Shown here in pieces: positions 21,970-30,030 of a stretch of DNA of 30,030 bases. Within the stretch, counting starts at the first letter, position 1, and each line of letters opens with the position of its first letter. The notes under the pieces are model-generated. The model saw only the letters and a program-made list of their open reading frames with translations, had not been told where the DNA came from and did not search any database. The DNA is from Entophlyctis helioformis. Lineage: Eukaryota > Chytridiomycota > Chytridiomycetes > Chytridiales > Chytriomycetaceae. The stretch spans positions 1 through 30,030 of the forward strand of contig JAHLKH010000256.1 of assembly GCA_025526915.1 (NCBI GenBank). Reading direction: 5' to 3'. A program made the translations under genes and the position numbers.

Positions 21970-23232
21970 GTTGTATTGCTTGTGAGTATATCTCGAGTCT
22001 TGATTCGTGTCGGATATGGCGGAAAGACAGGAGCCAGACGCGATGCTGGCAGAATGTCGCGAAATGCGATGGCGATTGGTGTGTCTGGAAATGCGACCCG
22101 AAATGGCGGCACAGAGCACAAACAGCAATGCAAATGGGCAATGCGAGTGAATGGCGTCGTCAGTCTGGTGGTCCAATGAGCATGTCTTCGTGCAGCTGAG
22201 GCGATGGCTGTGACGATGGACAGGCAGGGCGATGCAGCAAACACACGCCAGAGACACAAGACGGCCAAGGCAGGCTGCCACACAGCGTGCATCATGCGGC
22301 ATCATCAATCGCACCTCGCCCAGCACGGCATTGCCCATGCATGCCTCGCTGCTCTCTGTCCCGCATCTCTGCATCTGCCAGCCACGCGTCCATTCCCTCA
22401 TGTGGCATTGCCGCCTCGTTCTCGTCCCTCGGCATGCTGCTGTGCGAGCAACGCGTGCAGCGCGTGTTGGTGATCGCGAGATCCACCGTCTGTCCGCATC
22501 ACCATCGCCACATCACCGGCACTCAGTGTCGCTGTCCCTGCGCAGCATCGACTGTCGTGTCTCCACCTGCCGCCCTTCCCACGCCGTCCACCAACCACTC
22601 GCCGCCACCTGATCCAGCCACGACACCAGCCGCTCTTGCCTCTCCAACAGCCTGCAAGCCGCTCGTTGTCCACAGCCAGCCAACCGACTGCTCCTTGCAC
22701 AAGCGAGCAGCATCCATTGCGGCGTGGCTGGTGTGACTCGTTTGGCTGATCGTGGTGCCGCGTGGTGATCGCTGCTCGTTCGTGTCTCGCTGCCTGCCTC
22801 CAGCCGAGCCAACTCGCCAGCCTCCAGGCTGTCCGCCCATTGCACGAATCCATTGGTGCGTGACAACCAGCTCGCTCATGCCGTGCTCGGCATTCGTCTG
22901 ATGTGCGATGCAGCTCGCATGAGCCACCATGACCGCATCCAGGCACTGCATCGTCGCTGCTCTTCTCCAGCACCAACCAATGCGGCCAATGCACCTGGGA
23001 ACAGCCGACTGCGGCACTGGCACGCTTTCATGGACACGCAGCCACTCTCCTCGTTTGTTTTGTGTCTGTCGGCTGCCTCCACAGACACGCACAGATCCAC
23101 ACAGCAGCAGCTGTTCCACCAGAAAGCGGCCAGCCAACGGCACGGCAAGCGACACGACGCACACACGAGCAGCATAACAGCAGCAGCATTCCACACATCT
23201 TTCCGCATTCCCCAACTTTTACAAAACTCAAG
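21970..23232. other. Divergent intergenic region, about 1.26 kb
   Basis: This lies between the start codons of two divergent unrecognised genes. Open frames exist on both strands, but their composition (Cys/His/Arg/Met-rich, no domain, no consistent codon use) looks non-coding. CGATGCGA/GCGAAATGCG-like words recur at about 22040-22100. No TATA box stands out. An upstream non-coding exon for either gene is possible. Confidence 0.5.
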
Positions 23233-24581
23233 ATGCTCTCGATTCTCAACTCGAAGAAGCTTACATTCGCGGAAGTGGCGATGCTGGGCCACATCAACAC
23301 GCAGGGTACGCTCCTCTGACATGCCATCTTCCTGATCTCCTCGCATCGCATGCATGCTTCCTTTGTGTCCGTGACCTTGTGCGTGCCGTCTGCCTTCTGT
23401 GCGGCTTGCCTCTCTCATGCTCCACATGCTCGCGACGGTTGCATTGTTTCTGATTGCTCTGAGCATCCGCTGATCCACTGACCTGCTTGCCATTGCCGTG
23501 CAATCGCAGGCAACTCGCCTCGCATCTACCGTTGGGTGAAAGCCCCCAAAGCGGTCCAGCAAGCTTCCATCGCCCAGCCGCCAAGCACGCCAAAGGCGGC
23601 TGGAGTGACCGTCCCTTACATTCCCATCCGGCCAGCGTGAGTTGATTGCAGAGCGTGTCTGTCTGCGTGTCTGCATGCCTTGCTTGCTCCTTTGTCATTC
23701 TTCACTTTGTCGCAGCCAGTCTGCATGGGCCAGCATGTCGAGCGACGCGGTTTGGCTGGCTGGCTGGCTGGCTGGCATGCGTCCTCTGTTGCAGACAGAC
23801 TAACGCCGCATGGGCATCTTGCGCCGTGACAATCTGTCCACTGACACTGCTCTCTCCATCTGTCTGTCTGTCTGTCTGCTTTCCTGCCTTTCCCGTCGTG
23901 TCTTTCGCCTGCTCGTTCTGTGCCTCAACAGCCATCGCAGCCAACCACGAGACCACCCGAAACGCCGTCGTTCTCAAGAGAAGAAGCCATCTGCCGCTCG
24001 TGTCGTCGCCGATCCAACGGCAACAATCGCTGAGCTCGAGGCCTCCACCACCACCACCACAAAGGACGACGACGACGAGATCGACAGCGAGTCTCTCCTC
24101 TGCCCGTTCCCACAGTAAGCTGCATCTGATCGTGCTGCCTCACTGTGTCTCATGCGCCGATTGCCAGCCAACTCACACTCCGCCTGGCCGTCCTGGCATT
24201 CCACCATGCAAACAGGTGCGGTTACTGGCCCGTCTATGGCTTCTGTGGATGCATCTACAGTCGCCGAGCAAGAGGTATGTGACGCTGCTGGTGTCCCTGC
24301 CTGGCATGCTGTGCATCATGCATTGTTGGTCAATGGCGCGGCTGACTCGTGCATGGATCGCGATGGATCTGTGCTCTTGCAGATGCTGCTCTGGCTGCAG
24401 CAGGTGCCAAGGCTGCATCTGATGTCTCGGCTACGACCACGGCGCCGGCTGAACTGCCGCCCCTGCCAGCCAAGCCTGCCAGCAGCAAGGTCTTGCTGCG
24501 ATTGATGTCCCGATTTTGCCAATCGTCTCGCACAAGGCGAAGCGCAGCACCAAGAAGGCTGCCAAGGCTGCTGCCAAGTGA
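23233..24581 (+). CDS. Unrecognised small protein with a Cys motif and Lys-rich tail
   Basis: Model: exons 23233-23305, 23510-23636, 23941-24114, 24216-24274, 24383-24489 and 24537-24581, in phase, 194 aa. It starts MLSILNSKKLTFAEVAMLGH and contains NSPRIYRWVKAPKAVQQ and VPYIPIRPA. A basic patch (PKRRRSQEKK), an acidic run (KDDDDEIDSES) and a Cys cluster (CPFPQCGYWPVYGFCGC) follow. The end is AKRSTKKAAKAAAK, like a histone-H1-type basic tail. The 3' end is uncertain: splicing 24403 to 24490 instead is also in phase and gives 181 aa, with ...AAIDVPILPIVSHK before the same tail. I do not recognise the family. The basic and acidic patches suggest a nuclear or nucleic-acid role, as inference. It is divergent from the PAM2-motif gene. 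Confidence 0.5.
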
Positions 24582-24699
24582 GGTGATGGATCCGTCCGCC
24601 CTTCAACACTCTTGTTTCAATAGAATGCTTTCTCTCTCGACCACTTCATTGGCATTTCAAGCGAGCAGCACAACGAGTGCGAGATGGCCAGCAGAGTGC

Positions 24700-27006
24700 T
24701 CACATTGTGAATGCCGTCGCCAGCAGCCGCTCAATGCCATCCATCCTGGCTGGCTCAACCACAACCCGCAACGATCCCTCATCGCGCTTGCTGTGCAGCC
24801 ACTTGACGACGCGTGCGTGGCCCTCCTGCGCAGCCCAGTCAAACACGTTCGCACTGCAGCCCTCGCTCCTGTTCTCGTGCAGCCAGACAACAACGTCCAG
24901 GTGTCCACGTGCTGCTGCCACATCCAGTGCGAGGGGAGTCGCACTCGCATTGTGCTCATTCAGAACCTCGAGAACGCCAAGAGCGCCATGTGCAGCCGCC
25001 ACATGCACCACAGACCCGCCATGCCGCACCGACTCGTCGTGTCTGTCCAGATCCTGAACAAACAGCGTCTGCTTGTCGAGCATCTTTGCGAGTGCAGCCG
25101 CGTGTCCGCCCTTCACAGCGTGCATGCCAAGGTCGGCAGGTGGCCAAGGTGGCAGGCCGTCGAGCCACAGTCGCTGCATGGACAGATCAGCAAGCAGAGC
25201 CTGCATCTCGGTGCTTGGGAATCGGCAGCAGAGAGCCTTGGTCCATTGCGCTGCTCTTGACTCGGTCGAGTTCCCCGCGACTCAGCTTGGCATCTGGGAG
25301 CAGAAGCAGACTGCCCGTCCAGTCCAGATCGAATGCATCCCTCCACAGACGCATCTTGGCATCGCCAGTCATGACCGTCCTGGACAGCCGGCCGTTGAGA
25401 AACTGTGTCAGCGGTCCCGCGAAGCCAAGAATGATGTCCTGGATGCGCGAGGGGAGACTATCCCAATGGCTGGTTGGCTTTGGTGGTGGAGCGACTGGCT
25501 TTGGGGGTTCGGGCGGCTGTGGAGGAGCCGGCTGTTGCGCAGACAGATCAGACCATGGCAGATTGGGAACCTTTGGCTTTGGCTGCTTCTGTTGAAAGAG
25601 AGAAAGGCGATGCGCGACTGGCTTTGGAGGATCGGCTTGCTGCTGCTGCTGCTGCTTTGGATCTGCTGGCGACTGCTGTTCGACCACAGCCTTCTCTGGG
25701 GAATCGGCTGGACCGGCACTCGCACCTCTGGCTTGAGCACCTTCATGGTGGGTCGTGCGGGAGGCTGTGCTGCAGGTATTGGCGGTGCAGGCGGCACCAC
25801 TGGTTGTGGCTGCATTGGAGACGCGTGACTGTTGCGCGAGTTCGGGCGAGCAAGGTGGAGCATGCGGTTGCTGCTTTGGCGACTGCGGCTGAGGATACAC
25901 GGCAGGATCGGGCTGCTTCGGAAGGTGCACATCTGGCATGGTTGGGTCGAGTTGGACAGGCTGTTGGTGCGGCAGGTGCTCGGCGATTGGCGTCGCAAGT
26001 GGCGGATGCTGTGCGGCTCGGGCAAGTTGAACAGCATGCTTTGGTGGCAGATCGAAAGATTTGTCACTTGCTGCACTTTCTGCACTCGCTGCTGCCAAAC
26101 CGTTGGCTTCAGAAGATCTGCCACTGGATCGGCAGGCTTCTGGAATGCAGCTGGCATGGGCGGTTTGAGCTGGGCAGGCTGCAGACGCGGTTGGTGCTGC
26201 TCGACTGGATCCGGCACCGGCATGGCTGCAGTGGTTCAGCAGGTTGATGCTGCCCGGCTTGCATTGTCGACGGTGCTGGGAGTGGGTCATGGCGTTCGAC
26301 TGCTTGAGCCGCGACGCTCGCTGCGAGGTGGATTGGGGGCTGAGTGGAAGCAGTAGAGCCAGCAGCAGCAAGGTCCACGGGAGGAGGGCCGGCTTGCGGC
26401 AGCTGGCAGTGCGGACTAGGCGCCGCGCTGGATCGGGGCGGCGTGGCAGGCTTGTTGGCGGCCTCTGCAGCAGACGCGGCTGCCATCGCAGGCGGTGCAC
26501 CAGCAAGGCTGGAGTTGTCAAGATGAGTGCGCGCGTCGGCTCGCACGCTGACAGCAGCCTTGTCCGGCGGCTGCTGGACAGGCGGGACCGGGTGGACTGA
26601 CGGGACGGTGTGTGAGGTGCCGCGGTCTCCACAGCAACAGCAACCGCTTGCTTGGCGTGCGGCGCACCGTGAGTGGCATCGTGCGTGGCATCTGCAGGCG
26701 GCCGTCTGGGCGGCGAGCAGTCGTTGGCAGCGGGACGGTCAGCCGCCTCAGCCGACAAGTCTGGTGCGCGGCTGTCCGGGCCAAAGACGATGCACAGAAC
26801 GATGGCGGCGACGAGGGCCGACTCGGCCGGGAAGGCTGCGGCAGCACAGTCAGATGCGAGCCAAGCGCGCGCTCTCACGGCCGTGTGTGTGTAGGCAGGC
26901 AGGCAGGCAGGCAGCCAGGCTTACCATAGACGGCGTAGAGAGGAGCAACAACGACGAGCAGCACGGTGGTAGTGAGGGCGAGCGTGCCATGCCCAATGGC
27001 GTCCAT
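24700..27006 (-). CDS. Chytrid-type ankyrin-repeat protein with N-terminal membrane segments (frame interrupted)
   Basis: A first exon 27006-26925 (MDAIGHGTLALTTTVLLVVV...) joins in phase 1 to 26835 (FPAESALVAAIVLCIVFG), giving two hydrophobic segments. A long Pro/Ala/Gln/Ser-rich linker follows; its coding signal moves between frames (about 26600, 26220 and 26080), so introns or indels are unresolved. The conserved part begins with SHWDSLPSRIQDIILGFAGP, then LTQFLNGRL, an F-box-like block. It is followed by ankyrin repeats (VVHVAAAHGALGVLEVLNEH; LDVAAARGHLDVVVWLHENR; FDWAAQEGHARVVKWLHSKR). A frame break lies at about 25205: the upstream frame stops at 25187 while the ankyrin frame opens at 25206 with MQALLADLSMQRLWLDGL. 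This large family is typical of chytrids, with no known specific role. Linking the membrane segments to the ankyrin part in one gene is tentative. Confidence 0.65.
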
Positions 27007-27219
27007 GCTGCTGCTGCTGCTGCTGTTTGGACAAAGAGCGAGCGATGGATGCGTTGCTGCACCAACAGACGCGTGTGGGATGGATGGACGCGTTGGCTGG
27101 ATGGAAGGATGGAAGGAGCAAGGCCAAACAAGGAAGCTGCAGGTACAGAACGGAAATGTGATATTGTGCAAATCCAATGGACAAAAGAAGGGACGTGCAT
27201 GGCTGGGCCAGTAACAGGC

Positions 27220-27287
27220 GAGGGCAACAGGTTGAGAGGGGAGAGGCGAAGGGCGAGAGGCGAGGGCGAGAGGCGAAGGGCGAGGGA
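27220..27287. repeat. Purine-rich GAGGCGAAGGGC repeat downstream of the RING gene
   Basis: Imperfect alternating GAGAGGCGAAGGGC / GAGAGGCGAGGGC units form an almost pure purine strand ending at the RING-gene stop codon (27290-27288). It therefore occupies that gene's 3' untranslated region as a polypyrimidine transcript tract. Confidence 0.8.
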
Positions 27288-28812
27288 TTAGTGCGATGCC
27301 GCGCCAGACTTGTTGCCCTTGCCGTCGTCGGGCAGTCTGCGCACACAGAGCGGGCACTTTGCATTGAGCTTGAGCCACTCGTCGATGCAGTCGACGTGGA
27401 AGTGGTGGTTGCAGGCCAGCTGGCGCAGCGACTCGCCCTCGTCGTACTCGCCCAGACAGATGCAGCAGACGGCGTCTTCTGCGTCCAGCTCGAGCTCCTT
27501 GGGGCCGGCAGCCGCTTGTGCAGCCGCTTGTGCAGCATCGGCGTCGGCGTCGGCACCAGCGTCGGACGCGGAGCCCTTGCCGCGCTTGAAGATGCTGGGC
27601 AGCAGGTTGAACTTGCGGCGTTTCCGCTTGGGCGGTGCAGCCTTGGCCGGACTGGATGAGCCAGAAGGCTCAGAGGCTTGTGAGGCGGGTGACGCGTGCG
27701 ATGTGGTTTGTGCAGACGCGGCAGGCGGAGGGACGGCAGCAAGCGACACGGGGCGAGTCAGCGGGGGCCTCGATGTCGGGTCTGGGCTCTGGCACGACCT
27801 TTTTGCGGTAGGTGAAGACGGGGATGGCGTTGATGATGTTTCGGTGGCGCCCATGCGGCCGTCAAAGGGGTTTGCGCGCAGGGGCCTGGGTGCGCTGGCA
27901 TGTAGTGGAACAGGAGGAAGAGGCACGGCGAGAAGGCGACGGCGAGGATGCACCAGGTGAGGGGCGAGCAGAAGTACATGTAGCCGATGATGACGAGCGT
28001 GAGGTTGGAGTAGAAGAGGAGCGGGGCGTCGACGTTGCAGGACGAGACGGAGAAGACGGCGACGTTTTCGATGATGAACGGGATCAGGCACAGCAGGTCG
28101 ATGTTGTTGATGCGCCTGCGCCGCTGGGCCTCTGCGGCGATGAGCACGGGGTCCTGGACGTGCGGCGGGCGGGCTGGAAGTAGCGCGGGGCGCAGAGCAG
28201 CACGAGCGAGAAGACGATGGCGGACGCGAAGAGGGCGGTGGAGTAGGTGGGGGCGCATGCGGCGCGGTCTGCGAGAGCGAGGGCGGAGACGGCGAGGGCG
28301 ATCTGTACGGTGTGTGTTAGATGGCATGCGTGTGTGTGTGCACCGCATTCGGCAACGTGGCAAGCGTGGCAGGGCATGTGCTGCGTGTGCTGCGTATGCT
28401 GCGTGCGTGGCAATACCGCGACCAAGACGACTACGACAGGCACAGCGAGACCACAGCGAGACCACGACAGCGAGGCTAGAAGACCACGACAGCAAGACCA
28501 CAAGAGCGCACCTGGGCGGCCATCAGGGCCATGCGGAAGGCGACCAGGCCCGCGCTCAAACGGCGTCAGCTGCACCAGCAGGCCGGGGTACGACGACAGC
28601 GGCACGCACACGCTGCCCGAGTCGGCCACGTAGCCCGGCGGGTGCTGGCCGTCTGCGCCTGCGTCTGCGTCTGCGTCCGTGTCCGTGCCTGTTGCTGTTG
28701 CTGTTGCTGTTGCTGTGCCTGCATTGGCTGCTGCTGTGCCTGCATTGGCTGCTGCTGTGCCTGCTGCTGTGCCTGCATTGGTGCCTGCCAGGACCGGGCC
28801 GTCGGCCGTCAT
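27288..28812 (-). CDS. Multi-pass membrane RING-H2 E3 ubiquitin ligase (frame interrupted)
   Basis: Exon 1 is 28812-28512; exon 2 starts at 28302 and ends at the TAA at 27288. The start is [10 protein letters not shown], then Ala/Thr- and Asp/Ala-rich repeats, then [19 protein letters not shown]. Hydrophobic segments follow: [57 protein letters not shown]; and about two more ([29 protein letters not shown]). The C-terminal RING-H2 reads [27 protein letters not shown] and CPLC (coding about 27480-27340), with the C-x2-C, C-x-H-x2-H and C-x2-C ligands in place. Several membrane spans before a C-terminal RING-H2 match known membrane-bound E3 ligases. Three single-base frame breaks (about 28530-28545, 28160-28180, 27890-27910) separate recognisable segments and have no room for introns, so it is either miscalled sequence or a decaying gene. 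Confidence 0.75.
28676..28792 (-). repeat. Coding Ala/Thr/Asp repeats near the RING-gene N-terminus
   Basis: On the plus strand, GTTGCT hexamers (about 28689-28715), TGCGTC hexamers (about 28660-28680) and longer CTGCATTGGCTGCTGCTGTG units (about 28718-28785) run in frame. They encode TATATAT, DADADA and NAGTAAA-type residues. The region is expected to be disordered and length-variable. Confidence 0.8.
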
Positions 28813-29152
28813 GGGCGCGTGGCAGGCGGAGCGGCGGCCGTGACGCTGCTTGAACTCATGGGTGCTGTCTGCGTGTGTGTGTGTGCCTGCGTGTGTGTCT
28901 ATGTCTCTGTCAGTCAGTCACAGCACCAACAGGCATCTGCGGCCATCAACGGCACCAACGGCCACGCCACCTTGCGAATGCAGTCGACTGTCGACGGTCC
29001 GTCTGTCGGTCGTTGAGTCGGCCAAGCGAGTGCCTGCGAGTGGCCACGGGCGGCTCAATTCCGCGTCATTCCATCACCCACAGTCACGTGTTGCACGTGG
29101 ACGCACGTGACCGCCACAGACACGACAAGACTCGCCGCCATTCATTCGCTTC
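28813..29152. promoter_or_regulatory. Upstream region of the RING gene with three CACGTG boxes
   Basis: The 340 bp between the RING start and the exchanger stop contain CACGTG at 29085-29090, 29094-29099 and 29104-29109, with starts 9 and 10 bp apart. The outer two form the inverted pair GTCACGTG...CACGTGAC. CACGTG is the site of bHLH factors (Cbf1/Pho4/USF class). A (TG)n tract and a CAGT repeat (about 28875-28920) lie nearer the start codon. Binding is inferred from the motif only. Confidence 0.6.
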
Positions 29153-30030
29153 TCACTCGTTGAACAGGTACGCAGCCGTCGAGTACGCCACTATCGCCGC
29201 CATCAGCACGCCGTACCCCGCCAGCAGCCCCGCCCCAAACGTCTCGCCCGCCTGGAACCCGTGCCCGCCCACATACACCAGCGATCCCACAAGCCCCACG
29301 TACAGGCTCACGCTCGACATCCAGAACGTCGTGTCCATCGGCGGCAGCGCCACCGGCCCGCCGCTGGTCGCAGTCACAAACAGCGACGAGAACCCTATCC
29401 CAAGCACAATGTCTGCATCGTGTTCGTGTCGTGGTCATGTTAGTCGCGTGTAAGTCGCGTGCAAGTCACGTGCAAGTCGCCCGCTCCATTGGTGCGCAGA
29501 TCGGGGCCATGCATCCACTCACTCAGCATGGGTCCGCCATAGCACGCCCCGAGCGCCATCGTCGAGTATCCCATCCCGCGCAATCGACAGGTTCGTCACA
29601 AACTCTGTCCACCACCACATGCCACACGCCAGCACGGTCAGCAAGCGTCTCCCATAGCCAGCACTCTTGTCAGCATCCATCCACCCACCTCCAACACTGT
29701 TGCCAAACGCAAACAGCGTCAATCCCTACACAAACAAACATACAGAGAGTGTCAGCTCCATTCACTTCGATCCCTATCCACACACAGTCAGTCAGGCAGA
29801 CAGACAAGCGGCCACTCACAAGCAACGTCGGACTCAGGCCAGAGAGCGTGCCGATCGCGTCCAGCAGCCCAACCAGCTCGCCAGATATCGTCGCCACAAA
29901 CAGCACCGCAAGCAGGAACCCAAGCCCAGAGAGTATCTTGAGCATCGTGCTCTTGCGCAGCCACGGATGCAGCACCTTGACACTCACAAGCGCAATCGCC
30001 CTCCCAACGCGAGCGCGACCTCCACACTGG
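29153..30030 (-). CDS. NCX/NCLX-type cation (calcium) exchanger, C-terminal part (runs off window)
   Basis: Exons 30030-29820 (partial), 29725-29689, 29604-29523 and 29412-29153. Segments read FLLAVLFVATISGELVGLLD, LSGLSPTLL, GLTLFAFGNSVGEFVTNLSI, then MGYSTMALGACYGGPMLNIV, LGIGFSSLFVTATSGG and a final helix pair ending AAYLFNE. GNSxG(D/E)xxxNxxxAxxG...GGPMLNxxxGxG is the second alpha-repeat of the Na+/Ca2+ exchanger superfamily, closest in style to fungal and NCLX-like members of organelle membranes; the usual Asp of GNSIGD is Glu here. The third exon carries one extra base: GGG at 29575-29577 should be GG to keep Ala-Arg-Met-Gly in frame. This is a sequencing error or a disabling mutation. 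The N-terminal half lies outside the window. Confidence 0.88.
29442..29482. repeat. 11-bp repeat in the last exchanger intron
   Basis: Three full units plus a partial one of AGTCGCGTGCA run from 29442; the third unit is AGTCACGTGCA and so contains a further CACGTG (29467-29472). The repeat lies inside intron 29522-29413 on the minus-strand gene. Confidence 0.9.

Noticed and set aside
22398..23215. Several overlapping 100-230-codon frames between the divergent genes
   Set aside because: Composition is irregular, frames compete on both strands, and none has conserved motifs or consistent splice partners.

Overview
The window is nuclear DNA from a GC-rich, intron-rich eukaryote, most probably a zoosporic (flagellated) fungus. 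Genes are compact. Introns are mostly 60-150 nt with GT-AG ends, four of about 47 modelled introns use GC-AG, and simple repeats fill introns and spacers. A rotatin orthologue (a centriole/basal-body protein) implies a flagellated stage. The ankyrin-repeat protein at 24.7-27.0 kb has the WLHENRxEGC-type repeat and a 'GPLTQFLNGRL' N-terminal block that I associate with Rhizophydiales-type chytrids. The chytrid placement is inference; eukaryotic origin is certain.

Left part (1-11.9 kb): the first two exons of a BRCC36-like K63 deubiquitinase (minus) stand head to head with a complete 17-exon rotatin gene (plus), with 95 bp between start codons. Rotatin converges on the splicing/genome-stability factor SDE2 (minus), which is head to head with a CUE-domain ubiquitin-binding protein (plus).

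Middle (11.9-18.9 kb): a complete clathrin heavy chain gene (7 exons, 1681 aa), followed within about 165 bp by an open three-exon fragment of a DDX41-type helicase. The fragment keeps only the second helicase lobe and the CCHC knuckle.

Right part (18.9-30 kb): a gene-poor GC-rich stretch, then a divergent pair of unrecognised genes. The minus-strand one encodes two tandem PAM2-like (poly(A)-binding-protein-interacting) motifs and a Cys-rich C-terminus; the plus-strand one encodes a small Cys-motif protein with a basic tail. Next come, all on the minus strand, an ankyrin-repeat protein, a multi-pass membrane RING-H2 ubiquitin ligase and the C-terminus of an NCX/NCLX-type cation exchanger. These last three genes each show one or more apparent single-base reading-frame breaks, unlike the genes before about 24.6 kb, whose exons join in phase throughout.

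I found no tRNA, rRNA, CRISPR array or transposon. I see no multi-gene 'system'. The items most worth following are the PAM2/Cys-rich protein, the truncated DDX41, the GC-AG intron enrichment, the frame-break cluster and a triple CACGTG element.
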